From positions 1 to 34,331 of the forward strand of contig NCHJ01000004.1 in the NCBI GenBank assembly GCA_002256765.1: a stretch of DNA of 34,331 nucleotides, given 5' to 3'. The DNA is from Bacteroidetes bacterium 24-39-8 (GTDB lineage Bacteria > Bacteroidota > Bacteroidia > Chitinophagales > Chitinophagaceae). Shown piece by piece: positions 14,701-23,749 of this stretch; position 1 is the first letter of the stretch; the number at the start of each line of letters is the position of its first letter. Below the pieces are notes generated by a model. It searched no databases. It had not been told where the DNA came from and saw only the letters and a list, made by a program, of their open reading frames with translations. Position numbers and translations under genes: made by a program.

Positions 14701-15612
14701 TTGATGCAAGCCAACAAACAGAAAGCCTATATAGCACTAGCCATCACCAGCATTGTCTGGGGAACCACATGGGTGGGAAGTAAGATTTGTGTGCGCTATA
14801 CACCTGCTTTTGAAGTGGCTGCTATTAGACAATTTTCTGGTGGCATTATCTATGTGCTCTTCTTTTTATTAAAGGGAGAAAAACTACCAACGCTCAAACA
14901 ATTGGGTTGGCTCACCATCATGGCCATTCTCATGTTTGTCTCTTCTAATGGACTAGCCACCGTAGGTCTTAAATATATTCCCAGTGGATTGGGTGCCCTT
15001 ATTGCGGCACTCTATCCACTGTTTGTGGTCTTGATTGAAATGTTTTTTTTCAAGAACAAACAAATTAAGTCTAGTACTTTTCTAGGATTGTTTTTGGGGA
15101 TTGCAGGCATTGCCGTGGTCTTCTATGACAATGCTTTTCACAACCACAAAGAAGGGTTTTGGATTGGTGTAGCCGTTTCCATGGTAGCCATGATTACCTG
15201 GGCCATGACTACCATTTTTATTGCCAAGAAAAAGTCTGAACTCAATCCTTATAATGCATTGGGTTGGCAAATGTTGCTCAGTTCTTTTATCATGTATGGC
15301 ATTGCCGCTGCCACTGGCGATATCATTCCCTTTGCACAAATTCCTTTTGAAACCTGGGCCACACTAGCTTATATGGTTGGGGCAGGATCCATTATTGCTT
15401 TTATTGCATTTATCTATTCCATGAAAAATTTGGAACCAGGTATTGCTGCACTCTATGCTTATATTAATCCAATTGTAGCTATATTAGTTGGTTCTTTATT
15501 GGTAGATGAAAAACTCACCATCAATATTTTAATTGGATCAGCTATTACCTTATTAGGTGTGTATTTGGTAAACAGAAGTTTAAAAGCAACTACTCAACCA
15601 GAAACGGCTTAA
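14701..15612 (+). CDS. EamA (DMT superfamily) transporter
   Basis: This 303-residue inner-membrane protein has ten predicted hydrophobic helices arranged as two EamA repeats of five. The first opens with AYIALAITSIVWGTTWVGSK, and the second begins at about residue 150 with GFWIGVAVSMVAMITWAMT. The text GLKYIPSGLGALIAALYP and AALYAYINPIVAILVG are hallmark helices of each repeat. Family members export or import metabolites, amino acids or purines; the substrate cannot be told. The start lies 3 nt after the purH stop. Its stop codon shares bases 15610-15611 with the stop of the gene on the other strand. Confidence 0.92.
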   Translation: MMQANKQKAYIALAITSIVWGTTWVGSKICVRYTPAFEVAAIRQFSGGIIYVLFFLLKGEKLPTLKQLGWLTIMAILMFVSSNGLATVGLKYIPSGLGALIAALYPLFVVLIEMFFFKNKQIKSSTFLGLFLGIAGIAVVFYDNAFHNHKEGFWIGVAVSMVAMITWAMTTIFIAKKKSELNPYNALGWQMLLSSFIMYGIAAATGDIIPFAQIPFETWATLAYMVGAGSIIAFIAFIYSMKNLEPGIAALYAYINPIVAILVGSLLVDEKLTINILIGSAITLLGVYLVNRSLKATTQPETA

Positions 15613-16928
15613 CTACTAGTAGTAGCATATTTGCGCAACCAGTCTTCATGCAATTGACTCCATTCTATCCATTCTGGTTGCTGCGTTAAAAAGTCATTGT
15701 GAAAAATGGCCATCATTTCTCCACCATATTGTATGACCATATCTGTTAGTTCATGCAATTCTTTTGCGGCTTCATACACAGGTTCTCTCTTATAAAAAAT
15801 AGCCGTTGCATCCATATAACAAAAGGGATGAATCAAGAGATTGGTTTTGCATTCCCGTGTCAGGTTATACCAATAAAAAGAACCTGCATAAGAAGCCCTA
15901 AATCCGTTCTGAGAAGCATAGCCCATAGTATAGTCATCTTGAATACCCGCTGCCAATAAGCGCTCATAGGTTTGAGGAAACTGCATACGCAAATAATGCT
16001 GGCGCGATGTATTAATAGGTTTGTCTATTATCTTGGATAAACAATTGATTTCAGATAACAATAATGCTGGCTCATCACCCGATTGCCATGAAGGATGAAT
16101 ACCTATTGGATATTGCTTAGAAAGCGCTTGAATAATGGATTGCAGGGCCTGATTAGAGGGTGCAATATTTTTGTCAACACCAAGTCTTTTTGCTGCTAAC
16201 AAAAAGAAATAATGCGGTTGCAATAAGAGTTCTTGATGCAGTGTTTGCAATTGTTGAAATTGGTCAGATGGATCTGCGGCATTACCACTCAACACTTTGG
16301 CCATTTCTAAAAAAGCCTCAAATTTTCCCTGATACAATGTTTTGAAAAAACCAACAACCTGTTTGGTCAAGGGTTGGTTTAAATAAGCAAAAGCTAGGTC
16401 AATATCATAAGTAGGAATAAACTGGAATGGTATAGCCTGTAACCTAAAATCAGGGAACAATAATCTCAATTCCCATCCCAATGCTTTTATCCAACACTGA
16501 ATCAATGGTTGCTGCAAAAATCTGGCTTTAAATGCCAGTGATGCTTCGGCCGGAAATCTTCCATATTTGTCTTTTTCATGGCTTAGATATTCTTCATATC
16601 GCGATAGCAAATAAAAAGCAGCAGCAAATACATCAAAGGGTATGGTTCCATCACTTGTTTTAAAAAATGCAGCAAATCCCTTCCACTGAATCAATTCAAT
16701 TTCCTGGGCTGCTATGCCTGATTCTTCCAATAATCCATGTGGATGAATCCATAAATTTCTAACGTCTAGAAATTCATGAGAGTAATTAATTCTGGGACCA
16801 TCGTGCTGTAAGAATGTTAGTTTATTAGCGCTAACTAATGCCTCATTGCCAAACAGTGTTGCTACTGTATAGCTTAGTCTTGGGCTAATATTTGGCGCAT
16901 AAATGGCTATCACTTTTTGTCCTGCCAC
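15609..16928 (-). CDS. Polysaccharide deacetylase-like protein
   Basis: This 439-residue protein looks like the Bacteroidota type of polysaccharide deacetylase (NodB-like) with a long N-terminal region. The metal-site strand FIPTYDIDLAF has D175 and D177. IGIHPSW (H278) and the late text GYASQNGFRASYAGSFYWYN are further family-like features. Members remove acetyl or other acyl groups from sugars in cell-envelope polymers, but the substrate here is unknown. There is no signal peptide, so it is probably cytoplasmic or exported by another route. Its start overlaps the end of the LutB-like gene by 19 nt, so the two are translationally coupled. Its stop overlaps the stop of the converging EamA gene. 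Confidence 0.8.
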   Translation of the reverse strand: MAGQKVIAIYAPNISPRLSYTVATLFGNEALVSANKLTFLQHDGPRINYSHEFLDVRNLWIHPHGLLEESGIAAQEIELIQWKGFAAFFKTSDGTIPFDVFAAAFYLLSRYEEYLSHEKDKYGRFPAEASLAFKARFLQQPLIQCWIKALGWELRLLFPDFRLQAIPFQFIPTYDIDLAFAYLNQPLTKQVVGFFKTLYQGKFEAFLEMAKVLSGNAADPSDQFQQLQTLHQELLLQPHYFFLLAAKRLGVDKNIAPSNQALQSIIQALSKQYPIGIHPSWQSGDEPALLLSEINCLSKIIDKPINTSRQHYLRMQFPQTYERLLAAGIQDDYTMGYASQNGFRASYAGSFYWYNLTRECKTNLLIHPFCYMDATAIFYKREPVYEAAKELHELTDMVIQYGGEMMAIFHNDFLTQQPEWIEWSQLHEDWLRKYATTSS

Positions 16929-18280
16929 ATTTCGCTAAATGTCTTGTTGCTAAAGTCTAGATCTGATCTATGGGTGGTCCAACCTTTGAATACTTTGTTG
17001 ACTACCCAGTTCTTTAATTTGGCATTACCCATATTCATCATAGATCTATTCAAGCTGGCAGTTTTCCAAGCCTTCCAAGCCAATCGCTCAGCCAAACTAC
17101 TATTGCCTTCTACCACCGCTTCATGTCTATTGTCTAATAACAATTCATGTAGGTTAATCCTAACGGGGCAAACCTCTGTGCAATTGCCACAAAGTGAAGA
17201 CGCATAACTTAAGTGTTTGTAATCCTTCATCCCACTCAAATACGGCGTAATGACTTTTCCAATAGGACCGCTATAGGTGGTCTCATAAGCGTGTCCACCA
17301 ATATTTTTATAAACAGGACAAGCGTTCAAACAAGCACCGCACCTAATGCAGTAAAGCGCTTCTCTACTAGTAGGATTTTCCAATAAATTGGTTCGGCCAT
17401 TGTCTAGTAGAATTACAATCATTTCTTCTGGTCCGTCTAATTCTCCGGCCTGTCTTGGTCCTGTAACAATGCTATTGTAAACAGTAACTTTTTGTCCTGT
17501 TCCAAATGTGGAGAGCAGGGGCCAGAATAAAGCAAGGTCATGAATAGAAGGAATTACTTTTTCAATGCCTACTACCACAATATGTGTTTTTGGAAAAGCA
17601 CAACTTAAGCGCGCATTTCCCTCATTTTCTGTAACAGCAATGGCGCCAATATCTGAAATAATAAAATTGGCACCAGTAACACCTACTTCTGCTTGCACAT
17701 ATTTTTCACGGAGTTTTTTTCTGGCTACTAGGGTTAACTCTTCTGGTGACAATCCCCCGGGCACACCTAGTTTTTCTGCAAATAATTTGGCTACGTCTTC
17801 CTTGCTCTTGTGCATGGCGGGCGTAACAATATGATAGGGCGGCTCACCGTCTAGTTGTTGAATATATTCACCCAAGTCTGTTTCTACACTCTCAATGCCT
17901 TTTGATTCCAGATAGTCATTCAGGTGAATTTCTTCTGTAACCATGCTCTTACTCTTGACCAAGGTTTTACAATTGCGTTCTTTGCAAATCTTACCAATGG
18001 CTTCCAAAGCTTGATCCTTATTCTCCGCCCAAATAACTTTAGCACCCCTTGCCGTAATGCGCTTTTCAAAATTTTCCAAGTGCGTGTCTAAATGCTCAAT
18101 GGCATCCCATTTACGATTCTTGGCTTTTTCTCTAGTAAGCATTACATCTGTAAACTGCTTCTTACCAATGGGCACCACCGCATTATACTTACCAATATTA
18201 AAATTGATTTTACGGCGATGGTCCAGGTCTGCTGCCTTAATGGTACTCTTGGCAATAAAAGATGCTGCTTTATCTGGCAT
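16910..18280 (-). CDS. lutB: LutB-like LUD-domain iron-sulfur protein
   Basis: This 456-residue protein has an N-terminal LUD domain (about residues 60-300, with ITARGAKVIWAENKDQALE and TENEGNARLSCAFP). A ferredoxin-like region with two 4Fe-4S motifs follows: CIRCGACLNACP (311-322) and CGNCTEVCP (364-372). It corresponds to LutB, a subunit of the LutABC L-lactate oxidising complex. LutA and LutC are not in the window; it is flanked by a DUF3109 gene 7 nt upstream and a deacetylase-like gene that overlaps it. Many Bacteroidota keep lutB-like genes apart from lutA/lutC, so it may still serve lactate use with distant partners. Confidence 0.9.
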   Translation of the reverse strand: MPDKAASFIAKSTIKAADLDHRRKINFNIGKYNAVVPIGKKQFTDVMLTREKAKNRKWDAIEHLDTHLENFEKRITARGAKVIWAENKDQALEAIGKICKERNCKTLVKSKSMVTEEIHLNDYLESKGIESVETDLGEYIQQLDGEPPYHIVTPAMHKSKEDVAKLFAEKLGVPGGLSPEELTLVARKKLREKYVQAEVGVTGANFIISDIGAIAVTENEGNARLSCAFPKTHIVVVGIEKVIPSIHDLALFWPLLSTFGTGQKVTVYNSIVTGPRQAGELDGPEEMIVILLDNGRTNLLENPTSREALYCIRCGACLNACPVYKNIGGHAYETTYSGPIGKVITPYLSGMKDYKHLSYASSLCGNCTEVCPVRINLHELLLDNRHEAVVEGNSSLAERLAWKAWKTASLNRSMMNMGNAKLKNWVVNKVFKGWTTHRSDLDFSNKTFSEMWQDKK

Positions 18281-18287
18281 GGGAAGA

Positions 18288-18884
18288 TTATTTCTTTTTC
18301 TTTAATTCTTTGGCAGTGGCTTCTAGTGTTTCATAGAATTCCTCTCCGTATTTGCGAATAATGGATTCTTTTAAAAATACATAGACCGGCATTTTCAAAT
18401 GCTTACCCAAACTACAGGCTGCTGCACAAAGGTCTTCTCTGGGTTCATAGTTGAGGTATTCAATGTCTGGATCCCGCTTGCTTTTTTGAATGCGAATGGG
18501 AAACAAATGACAGCTCACTGGTTTTTTCCAATCCAACTTGCCCTCATTATAAGCTTCCTCAATACTGCATTTGATAATACCCCATTTATCTCTATAACCA
18601 TAGGCACAAATCTGTCCTTCAATAGTGGGGGTTACCCATCCAAACTCTTGGTCAAAGAGATATTTGCCCTGGCGCTCCACTTCTGCAATGCCTTCTGCTG
18701 TCATATAGGGCTTAATCACTTCATAGTTTTGTTTCAACTTTTCCAGCTCCCATTTTTCCATGGGCGCTCCGGCGTCACCATCTTCACAGCAACCACCCTT
18801 ACATTTACTCAAATCACAGACAAATTGCTCGTCTATAATCTCTTCACTAATCAAAACATGGTCAATTGCTATCATTGGCTTCAA
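18288..18884 (-). CDS. DUF3109 family cysteine-rich protein
   Basis: This 198-residue cytoplasmic protein matches DUF3109. It has an N-terminal cluster with C23, C28, C32 and C33 (text CDLSKCKGGCC), and further cysteines in GQICAYGY, IIKCS, VSCHLFPIR and EDLCAAAC. That number and spacing suggest an iron-sulfur or zinc site; the function is unknown. The C-terminal tail is lysine-rich. It is 7 nt upstream of the lutB-like gene on the same strand, so its product may act in assembly or redox support of that iron-sulfur protein, but this is only context. M4 is an alternative start. Confidence 0.88.
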   Translation of the reverse strand: MKPMIAIDHVLISEEIIDEQFVCDLSKCKGGCCEDGDAGAPMEKWELEKLKQNYEVIKPYMTAEGIAEVERQGKYLFDQEFGWVTPTIEGQICAYGYRDKWGIIKCSIEEAYNEGKLDWKKPVSCHLFPIRIQKSKRDPDIEYLNYEPREDLCAAACSLGKHLKMPVYVFLKESIIRKYGEEFYETLEATAKELKKKK

Positions 18885-18963
18885 AATTCCTTCAAAGATA
18901 ACGCCATTCCGCTTTCTGCGGCATTTGGAATATTTGATTATCTTTTAGCAAGAATTTAATCAA

Positions 18964-19593
18964 ATGATCAAAACTATCAGCACCCTCCTATTTAGCTGTT
19001 CCTGCCTTTTAGCACTTGGACAAAGTAAACAACGCATTGAGCGGAACCTCCATAAAAACGCCCCAGATAGCTTTTTGGTTCAGTTCAAAACCACCAAGGG
19101 GAATTTTGATGTTAGGGTTTACAAAGACTGGGCGCCCTTGGGTGCAACCAGGTTTTATCAGCTGGTGAAATCTGGATACTACAGCAACATGTATGTATTT
19201 AGAAGTACGGAAAAATATGCCCAATTTGGCATTCAAAATGATACAGCCCTCAATAGCTTCATGGACAAGAAAACCATTCTAGACGAGCCCAATACCCATA
19301 GCAATCAGCGTGCTGCCATGGCATTTGCTACAGGGGGAGTGAATAACAGAACGGTGCATGTGTACATTAACAAAATAGACAATCGGAGACTAGACACCAT
19401 GGCTCAATCAAGAGCATTCACTCCATTTGGAAGGGTGGTAAAGGGTATGGAAGTGGTGGATCAGTTTTATGGGGCTTATAAAGATACTATCACTTTTAAG
19501 TTTCAGGACTCCGTGATGAAGCATGGCAATAAATACCTAGAGCAACATTTTCCTGGATTAGACAAGATTAAAAAAGCTAGGATTAAACGATAA
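18964..19593 (+). CDS. Exported cyclophilin-type peptidyl-prolyl isomerase
   Basis: This 209-residue protein has an N-terminal signal sequence (LLFSCSCLLALG) and a cyclophilin domain from about residue 38. It includes FKTTKGNFDVRVYKDWAP, the active-site segment YVFRSTEKYAQFG (arginine and glutamine kept, with tyrosine for the usual phenylalanine), and TPFGRVVKGMEVVDQFY. Cyclophilins speed cis-trans isomerisation of proline bonds, here probably in the periplasm. A basic C-terminal tail (KIKKARIKR) follows. The usual tryptophan/histidine of the active-site rim is not evident, so activity may be reduced. It is divergent from the DUF3109 gene and convergent with gldD, 22 nt away. Confidence 0.87.
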   Translation: MIKTISTLLFSCSCLLALGQSKQRIERNLHKNAPDSFLVQFKTTKGNFDVRVYKDWAPLGATRFYQLVKSGYYSNMYVFRSTEKYAQFGIQNDTALNSFMDKKTILDEPNTHSNQRAAMAFATGGVNNRTVHVYINKIDNRRLDTMAQSRAFTPFGRVVKGMEVVDQFYGAYKDTITFKFQDSVMKHGNKYLEQHFPGLDKIKKARIKR

Positions 19594-19615
19594 CCCAACA
19601 ATCTCTATGATTGGG

Positions 19616-20218
19616 CTACTTGTTTTTCCACTTGAAACTATTGATCAAGTGCTTCATATCTTCTAACAAAAACTGGTTCACAATGCCCAATGAATCTGCA
19701 TTGGGTGCGGCGTCAAAATAGAGGGCTCCGCGCAGAAAATGTTTGGTAGAATCGGTTAAGAAAAATTGGTTAGCAGTTGCCACATCACCCCCAACGGAAA
19801 ACATAACGCCATGAATTCCATATACGTTTTGCATACTAGAATCTTCAATGGAATAGGCCTTACTACTATGTTTACCTGTTAGAAAATAGGCGTGCTTAAT
19901 TAGGGTATCAAAATTGTTTTTGCCTATCTCTTTATAACTGATGTGAATCTTTCCATTAAAATCTGGAAAATTAATATTAACCCACCAAGGGTTCTCCGTA
20001 GTTTCTCCAAAAAAACTACTGTCCTTGATTACTTGGGCATAGACCGGATATTCAAATTCATAGGGATACCCAGCTTGATTAAAGAGTTGGTATTTTTTCT
20101 TGGGAAATCCAATATCAAAATATCCATTAGGCTTGGGCGTAAACACACTATTGCAGGCTATTAAAAAAACAAGGGCAAAACCTGCCAACAAAATAGAAAT
20201 ACGTTTGCTAGAAAACAT
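19616..20218 (-). CDS. gldD: Gliding motility lipoprotein GldD
   Basis: This 200-residue protein has a lipoprotein signal peptide ending in LIAC (C22), followed by the GldD-typical text PKPNGYFDIGFPKKKY. Later blocks include YPYEFEYPVYAQV, NPWWVNINFPDFNGKIHISY and a C-terminal FLLEDMKHLINSFKW. GldD is required for gliding motility in Flavobacterium johnsoniae. It is found widely in Bacteroidota, including non-gliding ones, so its presence alone does not prove motility here. It directly follows gldE (17 nt), and the mutY-ssb-gldE-gldD order is conserved in the phylum. Confidence 0.93.
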   Translation of the reverse strand: MFSSKRISILLAGFALVFLIACNSVFTPKPNGYFDIGFPKKKYQLFNQAGYPYEFEYPVYAQVIKDSSFFGETTENPWWVNINFPDFNGKIHISYKEIGKNNFDTLIKHAYFLTGKHSSKAYSIEDSSMQNVYGIHGVMFSVGGDVATANQFFLTDSTKHFLRGALYFDAAPNADSLGIVNQFLLEDMKHLINSFKWKNK

Positions 20219-20235
20219 GATTGGATTTTATAAAG

Positions 20236-21579
20236 CTATTCTGCTTCCTGTTGTTTGATGGTTACCTTGATCTTATTGATTCTATTTTTGGCTACTTCCA
20301 AAACAGTAAATTCAAAATCGCCAGAACGCAATACCTGCATGACTTGTGGAATTTCTCCTGCCAGTTCTAAGACCAGTCCTGCAAGCGAATCACTTTCACC
20401 TTTAACTTGGTCAAATATGTCTGCTTGTAATTCCATCACTTTGCAAACATCGTTGAGCATGGTGCGGCCTTCAAAAATATAATTGTACTCGTCAATTTTT
20501 TTGTGCCCAGATTCTTCCTCGTCAAACTCGTCCTTGATATCTCCAATTACCTCTTCCAGAATGTCTTCTAAAGTAACAATTCCGCTAGTTCCTCCAAACT
20601 CATCTACTACTACCGCAAAATGGATTCGCTTTGATTGAAAATCTTGTAACAAGTCTTCAATGAGTTTTTGTTCGTGTACAAAATAGGGCTGGCGCATATG
20701 GGTATGCCATGCATAATCATCGGCCTCATTGATAAAGGGAATCAGGTCCTTGGTATGAATCATTCCTACCACATTGTCCAAGTCTTCTTTATAAACTGGC
20801 AACCTGCTATAGTGTAGGTCTTTTACAGAAGCAATAAGTTCTCCAAAACTAATTTCTTGGTCTAGCCCATGCACATCCATCCTGGTTTTCATGATTTGCT
20901 TGACCGTAATATTGCCAAATTTCACAATCCCCTTGAGTATGTTTTTTTCATTCTCAGATGCAGTGCTGTCCGTAGTTAAGTCAATGGCATGATCCAACTC
21001 CTCCAAACTATAAGAACCCAGATTTTTTTTGGCTAATTTCTTTTCAATGATATCAGAAAAATTTACCAATCTTTTGCTTAGACCTGCAGTAGCATAAGAC
21101 ACGGCTTGAATAATTCCACCAAAGTCTTTGGCAAAGCGAATATTATTTTGGGTAGCCAATACCTTGGGCATAACTTCTCCAAACAATACCAGAATAAAAG
21201 AAACAGAAATAACCTTGATCACAAATTCAACCCATACTGCGTCAAATTTTTCAAAATTGAACATGCCATCAATCAATAAGTTAGAAATGATAATGATGGC
21301 TATATTAATAAAGCTATTGGCAATTAATAAGGAAGCCAATAAGGTCTTTGGTTCTTCTAACAAATCCACCACGCGTTTATATGGTGGTTGCTGTTTAGAT
21401 TTGAGTAGGTTAATGTCTTTATAGGTAAGGGAGAAAAAAGCTACTTCTGCTCCTGCTAATACAAAGGATAAAAATAACAACACCAATAAAACCATCACCA
21501 ACACCGTAGTACCCTGTGCCTGAATAGCAGACAGAAATGGTGCCGACAAAAATTGATTCAAAACCGAGTGATAATCCAA
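20236..21579 (-). CDS. gldE: Gliding-associated CNNM/CBS-domain protein GldE
   Basis: This 447-residue membrane protein has an N-terminal DUF21/CNNM domain (about residues 15-200) with several hydrophobic helices, including LLFLSFVLAGAEVAFFSL. A pair of CBS domains follows (about 210-340, text MKTRMDVHGLDQ and FAVVVDEFGGTSGIVTLEDI). A C-terminal CorC/HlyC domain ends with DFEFTVLEVAKNRINKIKV. The domain order is that of hemolysin-like CNNM ion transporters, and GldE is the gliding-linked member next to gldD. It starts 69 nt after the ssb stop. In some species GldE can replace a missing GldD-linked function; no such test is possible here. Confidence 0.93.
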   Translation of the reverse strand: MDYHSVLNQFLSAPFLSAIQAQGTTVLVMVLLVLLFLSFVLAGAEVAFFSLTYKDINLLKSKQQPPYKRVVDLLEEPKTLLASLLIANSFINIAIIIISNLLIDGMFNFEKFDAVWVEFVIKVISVSFILVLFGEVMPKVLATQNNIRFAKDFGGIIQAVSYATAGLSKRLVNFSDIIEKKLAKKNLGSYSLEELDHAIDLTTDSTASENEKNILKGIVKFGNITVKQIMKTRMDVHGLDQEISFGELIASVKDLHYSRLPVYKEDLDNVVGMIHTKDLIPFINEADDYAWHTHMRQPYFVHEQKLIEDLLQDFQSKRIHFAVVVDEFGGTSGIVTLEDILEEVIGDIKDEFDEEESGHKKIDEYNYIFEGRTMLNDVCKVMELQADIFDQVKGESDSLAGLVLELAGEIPQVMQVLRSGDFEFTVLEVAKNRINKIKVTIKQQEAE

Positions 21580-21648
21580 AGCAGCTATTTTAATGTAAAA
21601 TGGGCTAGACCAGTCTAACCAGTTATTGCAAAAGTATCAATTCTATGT

Positions 21649-22074
21649 TTAAAATGGCAGGTTCTCAGAAGGGTCTCCAATTGGCGGCAAATCATCTCCA
21701 TGATAACCTTCCATTCCTTCTCCCCCATGACCTGATCCATCAGAGCGTTTATCTAACATAATCAAATTGTCTCCCACCACTTCTGTGGCAAATTTTTTAT
21801 TCCCCTCTTTGTCTTCCCAACTCCTGGTTCTAAGCCTGCCCTCAACATAGATCAACGAGCCCTTGTGCAGGTATTTTTGGGCCAATTCTGCCAACCCCCG
21901 CCAAAGCACCACGGTATGCCATTCTGTTTGAGAGATCAATTTGCCAGACCGGTCTTTATAGGTTTCCGTAGTGGCCAATGGAAATTTGGCTACGCTAATA
22001 TTTCCTTCAAGGTGTTGTACATCTGGTTCTTTTCCAAGATTTCCAATCAACATGACTCTGTTAACTCCCCTCAT
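21649..22074 (-). CDS. ssb: Single-stranded DNA-binding protein
   Basis: This 141-residue protein opens with the OB-fold text VNRVMLIGNLGKEPDVQHLE. It includes AKFPLATTETYKD, TEWHTVVLWRGLAELAQKYL, KGSLIYVEGRL and a short glycine-rich linker. The acidic C-terminal tip ENLPF is the partner-binding tail. It coats single-stranded DNA in replication and repair. The linker is shorter than in E. coli SSB. It lies 105 nt after the mutY stop and 69 nt before the gldE start, matching the conserved mutY-ssb-gldE-gldD arrangement. Confidence 0.96.
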   Translation of the reverse strand: MRGVNRVMLIGNLGKEPDVQHLEGNISVAKFPLATTETYKDRSGKLISQTEWHTVVLWRGLAELAQKYLHKGSLIYVEGRLRTRSWEDKEGNKKFATEVVGDNLIMLDKRSDGSGHGGEGMEGYHGDDLPPIGDPSENLPF

Positions 22075-22179
22075 AAAATATATTTTTAGGTTCGTCCAAA
22101 TCTTACTGTTCTTAAAAATACCTTTTTTTAAGAAACAAAAGAATCCTCTGTTGATAAATTAACAGCCCTGTTAAAAACC

Positions 22180-23247
22180 CTAAATCTTTAATGGCGCGGC
22201 ATTCTCCATCCATTGTAGGATGATTTTTGGAAAAGCTAATTGGTTAATCAATTTTTTGTCTACCCATTGACCCTTTGTTAGTAAAGCAGGTTTTTTGGTC
22301 AAGACTACCTGAATAAAACGGGCTTTGATTTGTTGATGGGTTAATTGTTGCACAAGTAGATCTGAAACCTCTTTTAAAACACCTGTTTGAATGCCTAATT
22401 GGTCTTGTAGCAATTCCATCACAGAAGCATTGTTCCAAACTACTTGATCTGGAGATTCTACCAAATAGAATTCGTGAAGATTGGCCCAGATATCGCCCTG
22501 GGCACGTTGGTGTATATAGATTTGAGCGCCATGTTCAAAAAAGAAATAATTGAACCAACGCTTGCGCTTGAGTAATTTTTTCTCTTTAACTGGTAATTCA
22601 TTCACCAATCCATTGGCAAATGCTTGGCAGTTTTTTTGAAGCGGACAAATACCACAACTTGGCGCAAAGGGTTTGCAAACCGTTGCTCCAAAGTCCATAA
22701 TGGCTTGGTTATAAATCCCTGGCTGTGATTGATCCAAGACTTCTTGGGCCAAATGGGTAAACCGCATTTTTCCAGCAGTTCCATCAATAGCTTCGGCAAT
22801 ATTAAAATACCTTGATAATACCCTAAATACATTCCCATCCACAACAGCATAGGGCAATTGAAAAGCAAAACTGGCTATGGCGGCAGCTGTATAGGGGCCA
22901 ATTCCTTTTAGAGATAAAATGGTTTCATAGTCATTTGGAAACTGTCCATTATACTCATTTACAATGGTTCTAGCCGTATGCAAGAGGTTTTTACACCTAT
23001 TATAATAACCTAGGCCTTCCCATAATTTAAATACATCTTGGTCCTTGGCGGCTGCCAATGCTCCTATATTGGGATAGTTTTTGATAAAGCGTTCATAATA
23101 ATTCCAGCCCTGTTCTACCCTAGTCTGTTGTAAAATAATTTCACTGAGCCAAATCTTATAGGCGTCTTTTTCTCCCTTCCAGGGCATTTGCCGATGATTA
23201 CTGGTTTGGTGCCAATGCATGAGGTTTTTAGTAAATACTTGTTTCAT
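22180..23247 (-). CDS. mutY: A/G-specific adenine glycosylase MutY
   Basis: This 355-residue protein has the helix-hairpin-helix LKGIGPYTAAAIASFAF, the catalytic acid regions SEIILQQTRVEQG and VVDGNVFRV, and a C-x6-C-x2-C-x5-C iron-sulfur loop (CKPFAPSCGICPLQKNC). The C-terminal Nudix-like part (about residues 225-350) recognises 8-oxoguanine. It removes adenine mispaired with 8-oxoguanine. The length is normal. The gene is the first of the minus-strand mutY-ssb-gldE-gldD set and is divergent from the HU gene, with a 193-bp region holding both promoters. Confidence 0.97.
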   Translation of the reverse strand: MKQVFTKNLMHWHQTSNHRQMPWKGEKDAYKIWLSEIILQQTRVEQGWNYYERFIKNYPNIGALAAAKDQDVFKLWEGLGYYNRCKNLLHTARTIVNEYNGQFPNDYETILSLKGIGPYTAAAIASFAFQLPYAVVDGNVFRVLSRYFNIAEAIDGTAGKMRFTHLAQEVLDQSQPGIYNQAIMDFGATVCKPFAPSCGICPLQKNCQAFANGLVNELPVKEKKLLKRKRWFNYFFFEHGAQIYIHQRAQGDIWANLHEFYLVESPDQVVWNNASVMELLQDQLGIQTGVLKEVSDLLVQQLTHQQIKARFIQVVLTKKPALLTKGQWVDKKLINQLAFPKIILQWMENAAPLKI

Positions 23248-23335
23248 GGGCCTTGAAAATACAGGAATTTGGTCTTTTGCTTGTTTTCTAATGTATAAAC
23301 CCTTGATTAACCGTCAAATCCATCTATTGAACCAT

Positions 23336-23353
23336 TTATCAATCAATTGATAA
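23336..23353. promoter_or_regulatory. Palindrome in the mutY/HU intergenic region
   Basis: TTATCAA-TCAA-TTGATAA is a perfect 7-bp inverted repeat about midway between the divergent mutY and HU genes. It is a plausible binding site for a dimeric regulator, but no known consensus was recognised. Confidence 0.35.
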
Positions 23354-23379
23354 CGCCTATAAATTTTAAGCTATCTTTC

Positions 23380-23411
23380 TTGCAGATACCGGAAATTTTA
23401 GCGTATTTTAG
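23380..23411 (+). promoter_or_regulatory. Possible HU gene promoter
   Basis: TTG (23380-23382) and TATTTTAG (23404-23411) are separated by 21 nt. The second box matches TAnnTTTG in all but one position and leaves a leader of roughly 25 nt before the HU start codon. Confidence 0.4.
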
Positions 23412-23440
23412 ACTATAACCCACAATCAAAAGCCTTTTCT

Positions 23441-23731
23441 ATGAGAAAATCAGATCTCATCAATCAAATATCGGACAAGACCGGCATCCCCAAAGTGGAT
23501 GTGCTTGTTACGTTAGAAACCATGTTCAAAGAAGTCAAAGACAGCTTGGCAAATGGACAAAACATCTATATCAGAGGTTTTGGAAGTTTTATTACCAAGA
23601 AAAGAGCTGCCAAGATTGGACGAAATATCAAAAAAAATGTAGCTGTTGAGATTCCTGAGCATTTTATTCCCGCATTTAAGCCTGCAAAAGAATTTGTTAG
23701 TGAAGTTAAAAGCAAGCGTAAGTCGGACTAA
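23441..23731 (+). CDS. HU family DNA-binding protein
   Basis: This 96-residue protein matches HU/IHF: MRKSDLINQISDKTGI, then the core DSLANGQNIYIRGFGSFITK and the DNA-binding arm region with AKIGRNIKKNVAVEIPEHFI, ending PAFKPAKEFVSEV. It bends DNA and compacts the nucleoid as a dimer. The C-terminus is slightly extended and basic. It is divergent from mutY and 18 nt upstream of the TPR gene. Whether it is HU-type or IHF-type cannot be fixed from sequence alone. Confidence 0.94.
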   Translation: MRKSDLINQISDKTGIPKVDVLVTLETMFKEVKDSLANGQNIYIRGFGSFITKKRAAKIGRNIKKNVAVEIPEHFIPAFKPAKEFVSEVKSKRKSD

Positions 23732-23749
23732 CTTTGCTGAAATTTTTGC

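Noticed and set aside
18399..18959. 186-codon plus-strand ORF
   Set aside because: It lies antisense to the DUF3109 gene, which has a clear family match and many conserved cysteines.
19594..19615. CCCAA...TTGGG hairpin between the cyclophilin gene and gldD
   Set aside because: The stem is only about five pairs with a bulge and no good T-run, so it is too weak to call as a terminator.
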